Source: Ophiodon elongatus
Taxonomy: Eukaryota; Chordata; Actinopteri; Perciformes; Hexagrammidae
Length of the DNA: 64,000 nt
Direction: 5' to 3'
NCBI GenBank assembly: GCA_016806645.1
Contig: JACSYO010002128.1
Span: 1,385,501-1,449,500 of the forward strand
Positions 1 to 12,960 of this stretch are shown in pieces. Position 1 is the stretch's first letter; every line of letters begins with the position of its first letter. Below the pieces are notes generated by a model, which was not told the DNA's origin, made no database searches, and saw only the letters and a list, made by a program, of their open reading frames with translations. Made by a program: the position numbers and the translations under genes.

Positions 1-2145
1 ACCTTTTATATCTGCCATCTCTCCTCAGTACCCTCATCAAGTCTCTGTCATCGCATGTGATTTGTATTTTCACATTTTAAGCAGTCTCTGGTAGCAAAAG
101 GCATAACATATCTTTATAGAGTATAGTTTTGGCTCCATGGTGTGTAGTTTTATTGTTTGGCTGGGACGTGTTTGACATTGATTCAGCTAGGCACTTTGAT
201 TCCAGCACAGTTTTCACTCGTGGAGGACAACAGTCACCAACGTTATTGACGTGGTTGTATGTTTTTTTTTAACACACTTTAATCCGGAGTGGATTTTGAC
301 AGCTAGGTCACACCTGATTTTCTCTGCACTTCTTTCAGTCTTACCAAATAAAAATCCTTGTCTTAACACAATGTTCCAGTCTGGGTTTGGGCAGAGCTGT
401 GTGGCTGAAAGTGAGCTGAAGGCTAAATAGTGATTCTGAGCACTTTTTGGTCAGCGTGCTATGTGGAATATCACCCCAGGTTTGCTAGGTGTTTAAAATC
501 CAGCACAGCTCACTGGAACACTACTCGAGCTTCTCCCTTCAAGCCGACTGTTGATTCTGACGGCACCAACAGCAAACCCTATTGCTCCTGCAAAACAGAC
601 ACAAAAGCATCCACCCTTTGCTCTTCTCCGCGTTGAGACGAGATGTTCTGCCGCAGGGCCCGCAAGTGAGAGAGCCAGCAGATAAAACGTGCAGCGATAA
701 TGAAGGCAGCAGTGGCCCAGGTCTGTGTGTTTTATTTCTGGGGCTGAGGAGGGCGCACAGCCCCGCCGGCACACTGCTGTCGAAGCTGAGCCCCAGTGTA
801 GATGGCGGCAGCGCAGTAGAGGATGCTCCGTTTGGAGGGATATTGATTTCCTCTGCGATCTGTGTGTATTTTTGGGAGGCCTGTGTGCCGGGATGGCCTC
901 TGCCCCGTGACTCACTGATGGAGACTACTGCTTGAGCGCCGGCCTCAGGCTCTGCAGGGCCTCCAAGGAATAGCTCTGCCCCCCCTCACTGTGGGAAGGG
1001 GCAGAGGGTAGAGGGCACCAGCATGCTTAAGCAAATCTGCCGCTGTTGTTCTCCCTCCTCGCTGCATGCTCTCACCTTAGAAGCAGCGGCGCAGCTCAAG
1101 TCAGGGAAGGGGGGATGGTGTGAATATGTAAAACAAAGAAAATGTGAATTCCCATGTACTTATTTGTTATTGGTTCTCTGTTTTCCCTCAAACCACAATC
1201 AACCATTTTGTACTTGGAAATCTGCCTGTGTGAAGCGGTGAGTGTTGCTGTATGTTCTCAGAGATGGTCAGGGCATTTTTACAGAGCACAGCTGCGATCT
1301 TGCTTCCTTGTTGTTGTGTGATTGACTGTCCTTCCAATAGCGAGTGAACATATGATTAGTGGAGCTGCTCACTGTTATCATGCAGCTGTCACTTCACATC
1401 TCTCTGTTTTTAAATTCTCCTTCGCTGTTCTTGGCATTTGCTCTTCACTTTACTCGATTGCCTGATTAACCTAGCCTTCTGTCATTCCCGAAGAACTAGT
1501 AGTAACAGTCATTTTGAATCTGCAATGTAAATGACGCTGGAAACTTTATTAATTGTGCGCCAACTTCTGTCGATGAGACTTGGTGCCGGGGCTGGAGGCC
1601 TCATGATGAGATGTTCATTTACTTCCATTTAACACCCCCTTTCCCCTCCTTCCCTCCCCTGTCAGCTCTGGCAACCAGAAGGAGAATGCAGAAAAATATA
1701 AACTGTTATTGTTAAAATGTTTGTTTGCAAAGAACTTTCATCTTGTAAGGCAGCCCACCCTCCACAGGATTTGAAATCAGTTGGGCTTTGCTTTCATGTC
1801 CGTCCCCTGACAGTTCCATCCTTTTGTATCGCAAGCTCAATGAATATTCAGGGGTTTCTCCTCGGGGCTTGTGTACAATAAAAGAGTCAACGTCATGAAA
1901 GTTTCTTTGCAAGCCCCCCCCGATCCCCCCCTTTCCCCTTTTTTCTTGAGTGCTCTGTTTGAAATATACACAATTGTTGATGTTTGTGCAGTGGCATTAG
2001 TTTGCAGCTAATGAGCGAGCGATGTAGATGCTATTTTGTTCCGACTTAAGTTTTGATGTAACTCAATTTGACAATGCATAACAATTTGTAATGTGTCTGT
2101 AGAGGTGCTTTTTGCTTATGTTAACAATTGTTCTTTTTACTACAG
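1..2145. other. intronic sequence of bin3 (upstream of first visible exon)
   Basis: No exon of bin3 or of another gene could be recognised here. The first visible bin3 exon begins at 2146 in phase 0 after an acceptor, so this stretch is most likely the preceding intron. Opposing open frames around 490-935 (up to 140 codons) overlap on both strands and show no family resemblance. The stretch 1500-1900 has balanced composition without simple repeats and could be a conserved noncoding element, but that cannot be judged from one sequence. Confidence 0.55.
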
Positions 2146-2719
2146 GTCAACCAGATCCAGAAGACAGTTATTGACCCTCTGAAAAAGTAAGCGTCCATCT
2201 TCATTTCTTGTTCTCTTGATTTTATTTAAATTTTTTGTTCCTTCTATGTTTTAAGGGTTGGCGTTAAATGACTCCCTATTCCAGACCAGGGTCAAATAGT
2301 AGTTGTTGCCAGCAAGTTTAACATTTGTTTGGAGCAGGGTGATAGAGGTTTTCACACTGCGCCATCGAGTGAATTTAGATGCATTATAAAAGAGAACAGA
2401 AAAGTATTGTAAAGTTGTAATAGTTCAGTTTTTTTTTTGCTTGAAGTTCCTGGTGTGGTAAAGCCATATGACACACTGGGCAGCGAATCCAGTGCCTTGG
2501 AAATTTTTTATTATTGACGCAGCTCTTTACACTGGTATTACTGGACCACAGGAAGGCCTAAAGTGTAGTACAGATTGTAAAAATTTACTAGGGAGTGAGT
2601 GGTGCTGCTGCTGTGATGGTAGTGCGTCTGGAAGAAGGTTTATTTGGTTCTCATTCCTAATATTCGCCCCCTTTTGAGAAGGCGGTGAATGCTATTCCAT
2701 TCCTTAAGCTTCACTTTTT

Positions 2720-2778
<59 letters not shown>

Positions 2779-3037
2779 ACACACACACTGTACACGCACA
2801 TGCAAAGCAGAGGTACTGAAGGGAGTGGTTGGACTATCCCACCCTTCTTCCGGAGCGCTTGTTAAGGTTTTGCTTCCTCCTCTTGGCTCCTCCCAGGAGA
2901 TGGATTATACATATGCTGGTTATGAGAGCGCGTGCATATATTTCTATTGCTGGTTTATGTGAAGCTTGTTAGTTCTTTTTTTTATATAACCCATGTCAAG
3001 AGATTCCCCTGTTAAACAAATAGGTTGGGTTAGTGGC

Positions 3038-3077
<40 letters not shown>

Positions 3078-6000
3078 AAGCCCCGTCTTCCTTGTGTGCT
3101 ATGGTGGCGGAGCAATGACAGGATGGAATGGTTCTAATTTCCTCTTCCTGGTGGGCGGAAGGCGGACGTGTGGGCAGGCTCAGAATATGGCAAAGGGCCC
3201 AGCTTCCTGGGCCCAGAGCCGTGGATTGGTTGTGGAGGGGAACTGTCTCAGGACAGTGCACACTCTCACAAAAAAACACACACGCAAACACCAACCCAGA
3301 TTTTGGAGGGGGTGTTGTCTCACAAATATGGAATTTTAGACCATAAAGATAGGAATTTACATGATTCTGAAATGGAGCAGAGGAAGTAAGTGAGATTTAA
3401 AGCCAAGCTAAACTGGCCTCTATATTAACTTTTTACCCTCCTTAAAAACACTGCACTATTAATTATTAGTTTTATTACTAAGTGTCTTCCATAGAAAACA
3501 GAGACTCAAAAGCTACTATACTTTAAAGCTTCCATTAAGATTCCATTAGTCCATCGCTAATGAATATTTTTCATTGTTTACTTAGTCTCAAAATACTCTA
3601 TTGGTTATTTTGTTTCATCATGAAGAGAATTAGAGAAGAGTTGAAAAGGAGAACGTTAATGTTAATGGAAGACCTTGAATGGGTTGTGTGTGTATGCACT
3701 TGTATGTGTGAGTGTTAGATATGTGTGAGTGTCCATGTGTTAGTTATTGTTGCCATTTAAAATGTTGGCATTCTTAGTACTTGGTGTGGTAAAAATGTAC
3801 AGTAAACAAATGAAAAAGAGGCCCCCACTTCTCCCCCTGTGCCTCTTCCTCTCTCTCAGGCTCAGACGTGAGTTTTGTCCACTCAGCGGGGTCACTCAAT
3901 GACATCACTGTGTTTATGTGAGGGGAGGGGAGTGCGTGGGCATTGAGGCATTTGTGTTATCCAGGCCTCCTAACCTAGCCCTTTCTGCTCCGTTGCTCTT
4001 TTGGGTGAGACAGAAGTCAAGCCTGTTTGGAGACCTCTGTCCTGGGTCGAGCTATGACTAGACGAGCCATATGATTCACCCCTTTCAATCAGAGGAAGAC
4101 TCAGCCCTAGTGCAGGTTGTGAGGCCCGGAGCCAACAGGACCAAATTCCCCTTTGCTGTTGGGCTGATATTTTTGGGGGATGCAGTGATTTAATTTAATT
4201 TAACGTTGTTGTATTATTTTTGTAATAAAATGTATTTTTTGTACCCAGGATGTTTGTTTGCTGTGAGGTAATATATATATATTCCTCCTCCCCATCTTAT
4301 CTGGTGTATCATGTTTCCAGGCTGCTTGAGTTTTGATCAACAAACACAAGGCAAGTTGCGGCAGATCAAACTCTCCTTCTGAGACAAAGGAGGTTCTGCT
4401 GGCATGTACGTCACACCCGTAGGTAGTTATTTTACATTCCCAGCAAGCGTATCTTAACAAAACTGGCCACATGACGTAAACTTGTCAGACATTTCTCAGT
4501 CTTCATCTGAGTTTGTGACACAGACAATTTCCTTTTCCATATTTTTAGGGGTTTGTTTTGTGTTTTTTGCAGTAATGACTGAGGTATGTGATGATGTTGA
4601 TAGTCAAAAGGGACAGCCAGCCTCCTCGACTGAGGGTGTCTAGACCAGACTTGGGCTTGGCCGGTGGGTCAGACTGGCCTGTCTGTGGATTGGCAGCCGC
4701 TCGTAAACAAACTCTCTGGTCCAGATGCTATTTCCATCCAGCTTGTTTACCACACCCTGACCTGTCACGTGTACAGTAGGGAGCCATTGGTCCTCGCGCG
4801 GCCCTCAATTAGCGTAACACCTCATCTAGACAAGGTGGATGCAGACCTAGTCGGCTGACAGGTAGTTGTCCAACTACGATCAGGACATCGAGGGAAATGT
4901 CCAGTAGCTGTCATTACCAATATACAGTACAGTAATTTTCAACCAGGGCCACTACTGCATATTCTTGTGTGGGAGCCTTTGACACAGCTGAGTCACCATA
5001 ACGTCTGGACACAGAGAGCCCTGCATGTAAGTGAGACATCAGCATCTTGCATGGATAGGACCGGAATGGGTTAACAAGCAATTGGCTTTGTGTCTAGCCT
5101 CCTCCTTCAGCGCCAGGAGAGCAGGGGCCCTTAAGTCTCTGTACTGAAACATAGTAGTTGCTGGCAGTGTTGTCCCACTTTAGAGCACAAACAGCACGCC
5201 ATCATGATGTGTCATGAGGAAATTGCTCCGTGCTTGTCAGGTGAAGTGTGCTGGTGAGAATGCGATCAGCCTTTGTGTCATCTGAAAGCTGGTTTGCTGC
5301 TGCGTTGTCATCAGCCAATAGTGTTGGAGAGCAGTCATGCCTAGAGGGCAGTTACATAATCCCTTGGCACTTCAAGCATGTGTACACTGGAGCAGATAGT
5401 AGACTTGAGGATCGGCATCCACTCCTGCCATAAACTGGGCCAAAGTGGTATTTTATAAATAGCGGTAGAGCGTGGGTTGTAGGGCTGGGCTGAGCTGAGC
5501 TCTGTGATGTCACTCAAACGCTACAAGACCACTCCTTGCCTAACTTCCTGTGGGAAACAATCCTTGCTTGTCTGAGACTAAGCTGCACTTTCTACGTCTC
5601 ATACCCACCCCCCCCACCCCCTGCCCTCTGGTAAGGTGCACAGGCAGACGCAACAGCAATCTAGGATTTCACAATCAATCCACAAGTTCTCAGTGGCTCC
5701 CTTATCGGTTGCACGGAGCAGGGCAAGGGTTGGCATGGAGAGGAACGTAAATCATGAAGCCCACACATTTTGTTGCTAATAACGCTATGGGCAGCAGAGG
5801 CTCACATAATAAACTATTGTAGTAGTGTGCCTACACAGTTGATAAAATGCTTTAAATGAGTCATTCAAAAGAGCTATATCTCACTCTTCATTAAAAGTGT
5901 TTTTATTACTGACTCACATGTAGCAGACACCTGTGTAAATAGTCTTGTGGCCTGTTTTTTTAAAACACTGTCACTGGTTTGTGTCTACATGTTAGAAAGA

Positions 6001-8868
6001 CTAAGAATTTGTTTCTTAATGTTTGTCTTGTTGAGTCTGCTTTTATAGTAATTTGTTAATGACTGCTGGGATTTTAATATCGGCCCAAGATGCTGTGTTA
6101 ATTGCCCTTCACATTCACACACACATTTGTTGTATTTTTTTTTTACTTATAAAATGAGGCATTACTAACTAACAAATAATGCTGGGAAGAGACACTAATC
6201 TTGTTTATGTGTTGGCTATCATCCAGGTTTGTTAAATGTTTTTTATTTAATATTATTGGGTTGGATATTTACTATATACAGTATTCCTGCTTCCCATTAA
6301 AATCAGCCACAAAACCAGTGCAACAAGTCCCAGGATGAAGCTCAGACTCCTGTTGCTAAGTTACAGATGAGTGTTTTCCTATTTTTAGTGCTGAAGACAA
6401 GGATTCTCGTTGGAAGAATATATTTTCATTTGGAATATGATAATTGTCACAAAATGAATTGTTTCATGCCATTTTGAACTACAGTAATTAGATAATAGAT
6501 TAGAGGCAGCTTAATGCAGAGCTGTCCTCTGGGGTTTGAGAGTACCTCTACAATAAGATGTTGAGGAGAGGGATTTTATTAATTCATAATGACTTTTATT
6601 AAGATAGGATGCCATGCAGAATGCATGTCTACAAATTTCATAGAGCAAGAAAAGCTGTTTTAATTATTTCAGTAACTTCAGTTTCTCCAAGAAAATTCTG
6701 GGATCGTTTTCTTTTTTTTCCTATTTGAGTACTTTGATGTGAGTGTCTGGGTATTTTTTGCTTGCACACATGCACGCTTGTGTGTCTGTGTGTGTGTTTT
6801 GTTTCGTGCCCTATTGGTTGTGTCAGAGATGTCTAAGGTTGTCTGTGTGCTGGTTTATCGCAGGTACAGTGGCGTCTTCCCCAGCCTCAACATGGCAGTG
6901 AAGCGCCGGGAACAGGCACTGCAGGACTACAAACGGTTGCAATCCAAAGCGGAGAAGTATGAAGAGAAAGAAAAGACCGGGCCCGTTATGGTCAAACTAC
7001 ATCAGGTAATGCGAGTTTAAAGCTGGCATTGGTGCACGTGTTTTGTCCACTCCAGTGCTCCCTCTACCTGCAGAGGGGCAGAGTTCACTTGCTCTTACAT
7101 GTTGCACATATTGTGAATAGGGCACAATAAGTGGAAAAAGACACAAATGCTGACTGGATATGAACAAAAATAGTTGAGCACATGCATACTGTACATGTGC
7201 GCTCCTTCACCCACGCAAGCTACCAGGCTCTCAAGTAGTGCCTTTTCAAAAAGGCGCTGCTGCACATCTACAGGCACGTAATTGAGAATTGTAGACACAC
7301 ACACATACACACCATGAGGCCACTACAGAAGCGCACACATTCACAGATAGCGCTGCAGTGCTGCCTATGCTATTGCCTCTAACACATCCTCACATGGCGA
7401 GCCACCCACACACATTGAGAAAAGCACTGTCAGGGGAACAAAGCCTTGAAGAGGCCCCTACATCCCTGCCCTTTGAATCCCTGTGCACTTAAAGAAATGA
7501 TCCTGACAAAACACTTGTATGCCATTTTAACTGGCATGTGAAAAGAAAACTAACAAATGTGAAGAGACCATACCATAATGCAGTAGATAAACAATATGTT
7601 GTAGTTTTAATATAGCAACTCCCCCCTTCCCCTTAATAAACATTCTCACCCTCTCGCACATATTCATTGTGCATTCCATAACTATATGCCTACAGTAGAC
7701 TACCCACTAATACATTCACACACAGATCAGTGGTGCTGGAGTCCACTCACAGCCAAGTCTGCCCACATAACCCACTCCTCCTCACTGTGGTCGTGATTAC
7801 AGCCTTTTTTTTGCTCTGCTTCTCCGTGGGAATTAGGCAAAAATCTTTCTGAACAATAAGAAAGACACTTAAGATGGCTCCACTGCTGAAATACTTTAAA
7901 CTAACTTGTTTCTATTTGTAGGTATATTTTTTCTCAAAGTCTGCAACACTTTGCACCAGTTTAGAATTTGTAGATTACAACATGAGCTGACAAGGTGAAT
8001 TGAGGGGATGTTATGTAAAATTAGAAGTGATGATTCTTTTGTTTCCTCTCTCCCCAGGCCAGAGAGGAGCTCCGACCGGTCAGGGAGGACTTTGAGGCCA
8101 AGAACAAGCAGCTCTTGGACGAGATGCCCAAGTTCTACTACAGCCGCATCGACTACTTCCAGCCCAGCTTTGAGGCTCTCATCAGGGCGCAGGTTAGTGA
8201 TCTTCTCCCCGGGAGGTACACAAACAATAAGGCGCTCGTGCACGCACGCACACACACACACTCTCTCCACAGTGTCTGTTACGCCCTCCGAGCGTTGATT
8301 AAACAGTGGATAAAGTGTCTGATGGAAGGGAGTGTATAATCCTGGCAGTCTGTCTCCCTCCACGCTGTCCTAATGTGATTAACCCCCAGTGACGGCCCAC
8401 ACTGCTGTGTTTAGCCCAGGAAGGCCTCATCTGTCTGGCTCCACTGCAGCCCTGCATGTCGTCCTCTAACCTGAAGCTTCTCTTAAAGCAGCTGGGCGTC
8501 TCAAGTTAGCGCCACCATGTCCCCCTCCCCCACCCCAGACCTGCCTGGCCATGTCATTTCCTCTTTGGGACGGTCACTGGCACACTCCTAATCAGTTAAC
8601 TAGATTATCCGAGACCTAATGCCAATTATGGAGTTCTATGTTGTACTTTGAACTTAAAATTAGCAAACTGAACAATCAGTCATGACCAACATTAAATATT
8701 TCTACAAATCTGAGCTCAGGTCTTTTTTTCTTTTTAAGTTTCAATACATTTTTTACCTGGCTTTGCGGTGTGCAAGGTTTAATATTAATCACACTTGTGC
8801 TTTTTTATTCAGTCGACATTATCTTTATTCATGTAGCTCAAGCACATGAATGAGCATTTACACATGTT

Positions 8869-8921
<53 letters not shown>

Positions 8922-10699
8922 CCACACGTGGGTGGCCAGTGGACCTCATCCCCAGCCTGCGTGTACTTGGTTTCATCCTCCACTCCCTTCTCTCCCAGCC
9001 GCTGTTGCTGCTCAGCTCCCAGCGGCAGCAGGAAAAGGCACAAGGCTGCCTTTGTTGTGAGCCTTCAGCTTCACTATCACAAGTACTGTCCTGAAACTGT
9101 CAGTGGGACACTTGGCTTGACCTGTCCACCTGTACAGATGTTGATGAATTGAGACATTGTCTTGATTTTTTTTTTTTCTTTTCAGTTTTGCATTCTTTGC
9201 TGCATGTGTTCTTTTTAAAAAAAAAAAAAAAAAAAAAGATATTTTCCCAGTTGATTTTCTGTGTTTCCTGAAACAGTGGTCACACAATGTTTTAGGACTT
9301 ACTGGACAGAATGCAACATGCATTATTCATTATTGTTGTAGGCCAAGAGGTCAAAGTGTAACCTCTCTGTATACATATTAAGCAGCTGAGACCGTGGTAT
9401 GTTAAAATGTCCAGACACAAGTCATTTAATTTCTAGCTTTGCTTTACCCAAAGACTCCTTTTTGTATCGTAGGTGGTCATAGGCTGTGTTTACTCCTCCT
9501 GGTGACTGGACTAATTGTAATAATAGAGTGTCTTTGGTACAGAGGGCACTCGAACACTGATCTGGTGTACATTATCATCACTGGTCAAATGGACATTTCC
9601 GATGGCTCTTTCAACAAGCCGTTTTGCATATCCGCTTTACCCCACAAACAGCAGTAACCCAATACTTATGGCCCACTCGTGTGGTTTAGGTGGCAAATGT
9701 TGGTATAAACATTCAAAGGTCTTTCAGGCTGAGCACTTAAAAAGGCTTGTACAAGGTGGTTCAGAAAATTAACTTTTTTCCCTTTGGGTCTGACATTGTC
9801 AAATCTGTCCGTGACAGAGTGAGGCAAATATTATTTCTGTATAAGATGCATGACTCCTGGTTGTTTCCAGCTTGACATAGCCCTTATTCTGTTGTGAATT
9901 AGCAAATCAGGAAGCATTTCTCCGACTTGTTTCTTGCTTGGCCTTGCTGTTTCGGCCTACAATAGGACACACGTGCAGTTTCAGAGAAGCCAATGGTGCC
10001 CTCTTAAGAGCATGGTATCATATGCATCTCCGCATGAATAAATATTGAGATATGTGTGTGTGTGGGTTTCAAGGGGTTGTATTTCCCAGTACTTTCATTC
10101 TCTGCCTACTCTTCTGGAGTCTTGTAATGTGATTAAAGTCTATTAATCATCAAAGCAACTCTCTAGGGAGCCTGACTCATGAACTAAGGGGAAGAAGCAG
10201 GGGTGGGAAGTGTCAAGAAAGCTTTCAGTGAACAATCTCTATCTCTTGTTCAGATTGGGAGAGAAAAGCAGGGTCACTACCCACTGAAGTGCTGGGGTTT
10301 TTGGGGCTTTGTCAGAGTTGTTTGATATCCGTGGGCTTCCTCTTCTCCTTTCAAATCACTTCTCATTAGCAGAGGTGAAGAGGTATGAGACCAGCAGCTT
10401 CAGACTAGTGTGAGTAAGAGCATGGTTAGATTGTGCGAGCAGAGTCTGGATATGAATTTGTTGGAGTTTTTCCTGAGAGGCATCCAAGAAAGGTCTTTGG
10501 ACCCTCTCGAGTTTCTATCAGACAGGACTATTCTTTTTCTTCTGCTCCCCAGGTTGTCTATTTCACCGAAATGTACAACATCTTCAGCGAGTTAACAGAC
10601 CAGATCGACCAGGCAGGACTGACTGATGAGCAGAGGGAGAGGGAGACCGAGGCCAAGCTCAGCGAGTTGCGTGCTCTGTCCATTGTCGCAGACGACTGA
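2146..10699 (+). CDS. bin3: bridging integrator 3 (BIN3), C-terminal half, 5' exons outside window
   Basis: BIN3 is a small N-BAR/amphiphysin-family protein without an SH3 domain; it binds membranes and links them to actin organisation. Four coding exons are visible: 2146-2186, 6864-7005, 8058-8192 and 10553-10699. All have AG acceptors and GT donors, and the reading phase agrees across every junction. They encode 154 residues plus the stop, covering the end of the BAR domain. The peptide starts VNQIQKTVIDPLKK, contains EKYEEKEKTGPV and ELRPVREDFEAKN, and ends in LSELRALSIVADD, the characteristic BIN3 C-terminus. The N-terminal half (about 100 residues) is missing because it lies beyond the left edge; this is truncation by the window, not a broken gene. 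Introns are long (4.7, 1.1 and 2.4 kb) and hold CA/TG microsatellites but no recognisable exon. The gene converges with the acyl-CoA synthetase downstream. Confidence 0.95.
2723..2788. repeat. (CA)n microsatellite
   Basis: A nearly pure CA dinucleotide run with a single T interruption near its right end. It lies in the 4.7-kb bin3 intron. Confidence 0.98.
3042..3074. repeat. (TG)n microsatellite
   Basis: A short TG run about 250 bp from the CA run at 2723-2788, in the same bin3 intron. The two runs are complementary in sequence and could pair as an imperfect foldback. Confidence 0.95.
8873..8918. repeat. (CA)n microsatellite
   Basis: A pure CA run in the last bin3 intron. A 21-base A run follows at 9217-9237. 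Confidence 0.97.
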
Positions 10700-12960
10700 G
10701 GGAGGAAAGCCGAAAACCGGGATGGGTTCCTTTCATGCCTCTCTGAATGGATTGCAGTCTTTTCAGGCTCCTTCGTGCAGTTCAAACGGACAGCAATGGC
10801 CTTAACCTGATTATCAGATTGCTTCCTTGCGGCCTCATCACCCCCCATTCCTCTTGCACTACACTCCCATGTTTCATTCTTTCTACAGAGACTCTCTGCA
10901 ACTTAAAGCAGCTGAAATGCCACATTAACTAAGCCATCAGCCAAGTGCAGCATTATAAGCCAATATGTTTTTTTTTTGTAAAGGAATCAAGCAGTTTTCG
11001 TCAGAGCTAATTAACAAGGTTACACTTTGTGGTTTCAGAGATGTCTATAAGCATTTGTTTCTTAAGCAGGAAATGAGCATGAATGTTTTTATTAGTCACA
11101 CCTGCAATGTTACTAACAATCTGTTAAACAGTTTGAAATGACAAACACTACATACTGAATGTTATGTAATATACTGTAGGCTACCAGCAATAAAATGTAA
11201 GTCTTTATTTTGGCCTTTGCTGGTTATCTCCAAGTTTAGCTTTGTGCCATGTTGTGTGAGGGCTTTTTAATCGGGGTTTACAGGATGATGGTATTGGTAA
11301 CATCACCTGTGCATTAAGTGCCTACATTGTCCCGGCTGTGGATGTAACATGAAAACTATCTTCAGTAAAGTTAGATTGTGCCTGTGCAGCGGCGTTGAAA
11401 GGTCGACTCCGGAGAGAACAAGTTACTGTTGGAGTCTAATCAAAAACAAAGGCGGGTGCTCCCTCTAGTGGAAAATACTAATCATGACAAATTCCTTTTA
11501 TTCACACCATCCATCCTTTGTTGTATTGTGGTTCAGTTTGTCTGTTAGCAACAAGCCTCACACAAAGAAAGTCCTTTCTCTGTAACTTCTCAACCAGGGT
11601 TGGAAGCCAACTTAAGTTTTTAGCTTTCCACTGATTTTGGACCAAATTATATTGTCATTGCACTTCTTTGTTTCCACCTTCATCAGGTACTGCCTCAGTA
11701 TGATCAACACATACTAGATGGTAATGCACACACCAATTGTTCCAATATCATGTTAGTGGATTTTTTTTAAAAAGGTGTCATCAAGAAGTTGACTATTCTC
11801 CCACATATTTTGAAATTATTGAAACAAATGCTTAGTTGATGTTGAGTTCTGTTATATTTTACTTACACACGTGTATTAATGAAGGTTTTTCTAAATAATG
11901 AAGTTTTAAGTGGTAGGTTTTTCTTTAGACAATACTTTAATAGTGGGTTTTAATTTAGTTTTTTTAATGTATTAACACAAATTTGTGAAATGACAATGTT
12001 TTTCAGGCATCATTGTAATGTATAGTCTATCGTGAAATAAATTAATTGAGAATAGCAGACATGTACACAATTGTATTGTTGCCTTGAGTTTAAGTTTGGA
12101 TATCCACTGCATATTTCTCTCTCTCAAATACAGGAGTTATTATAGAATTGAAATCACACAAAAGATTCATCGGTTACTAATCTTTATTTCTGTTCAGTTT
12201 CACTTTACTGGAATTAGTCAGTAGTGTCCCGTCAGTGAATCTCATAAGCAGTATGTACTGTTCAGCCATTATTTTATTTTTTTAAACAAATGCTTGCTGG
12301 TTGAACCCCTCATAGTTTTTTAATGGTTTAATTTCAGGTGATGGATTACATGCCCACACTGGTTTATGAAATCTTATAATATGAAAAATACGCAACCAAT
12401 AAGCTACGATCAAGAGTGTTCATGAAAAGCTTATGTCATGGTGATACACGGGCCCAACAACCGTAAAATACAAACCTACAGTTAACGCAAGTTCTATGAG
12501 CAACAATGTCCCTTTAAAAATCAGGCCAGTGTGAATTAAAGGTCTAACTTAACGTCTCTGCAGGTTGCTTCTTAATAACCTCTGTGATTTTTATCTCTAC
12601 AACTATACAATAATTTATGTATTAGTAAAATCTCCCAGTAAATAATAACTGAATTAGTGACAAAGACAACAGTGAGATTGGAATTTAAAACAAAAGGTGG
12701 TTTGGTCCCAATCTGTGTTATTTTTCATGTGAAGTTAATACATTACACATATGTGCAGGAGGTGGACTTGAATTAAAACTTCTTTGAAGCAAAATACCAA
12801 TATTCCAAATTATATACAGTTGTATATTTCAAAATAAGGCACTGCTGGACGTATAGGATTTTATTTTTTCTTCTCCCAGGGTCCCTGTCCCATTTGTGTT
12901 ATCCCTTATTGGACACCAGTAACCTTGGTGTGTTGTGTGTGAATTAGTGTGAGAAGTCCC
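10700..12960. other. bin3 3' UTR and convergent intergenic space
   Basis: This holds the bin3 3' UTR (about 0.5 kb to the AATAAA at 11189) and then AT-rich sequence up to the stop codon of the minus-strand acyl-CoA synthetase. Several TTTATT hexamers (reverse AATAAA), including ones near 12182 and 12860, could end the convergent transcript; no single one stands out. No further gene was seen. Confidence 0.6.
11189..11194 (+). promoter_or_regulatory. bin3 polyadenylation signal (AATAAA)
   Basis: A canonical AATAAA lies 490 bases after the bin3 stop codon, followed by a T- and GT-rich stretch. It is the first canonical hexamer I see in the 3' flank on this strand. Cleavage at this site is inferred. 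Confidence 0.6.

Noticed and set aside
493..915. 140-codon minus-strand open frame (and a 117-codon plus-strand frame over the same bases)
   Set aside because: Overlapping frames on both strands in a GC-richer patch, no family resemblance and no splice or start context. It lies inside a bin3 intron.
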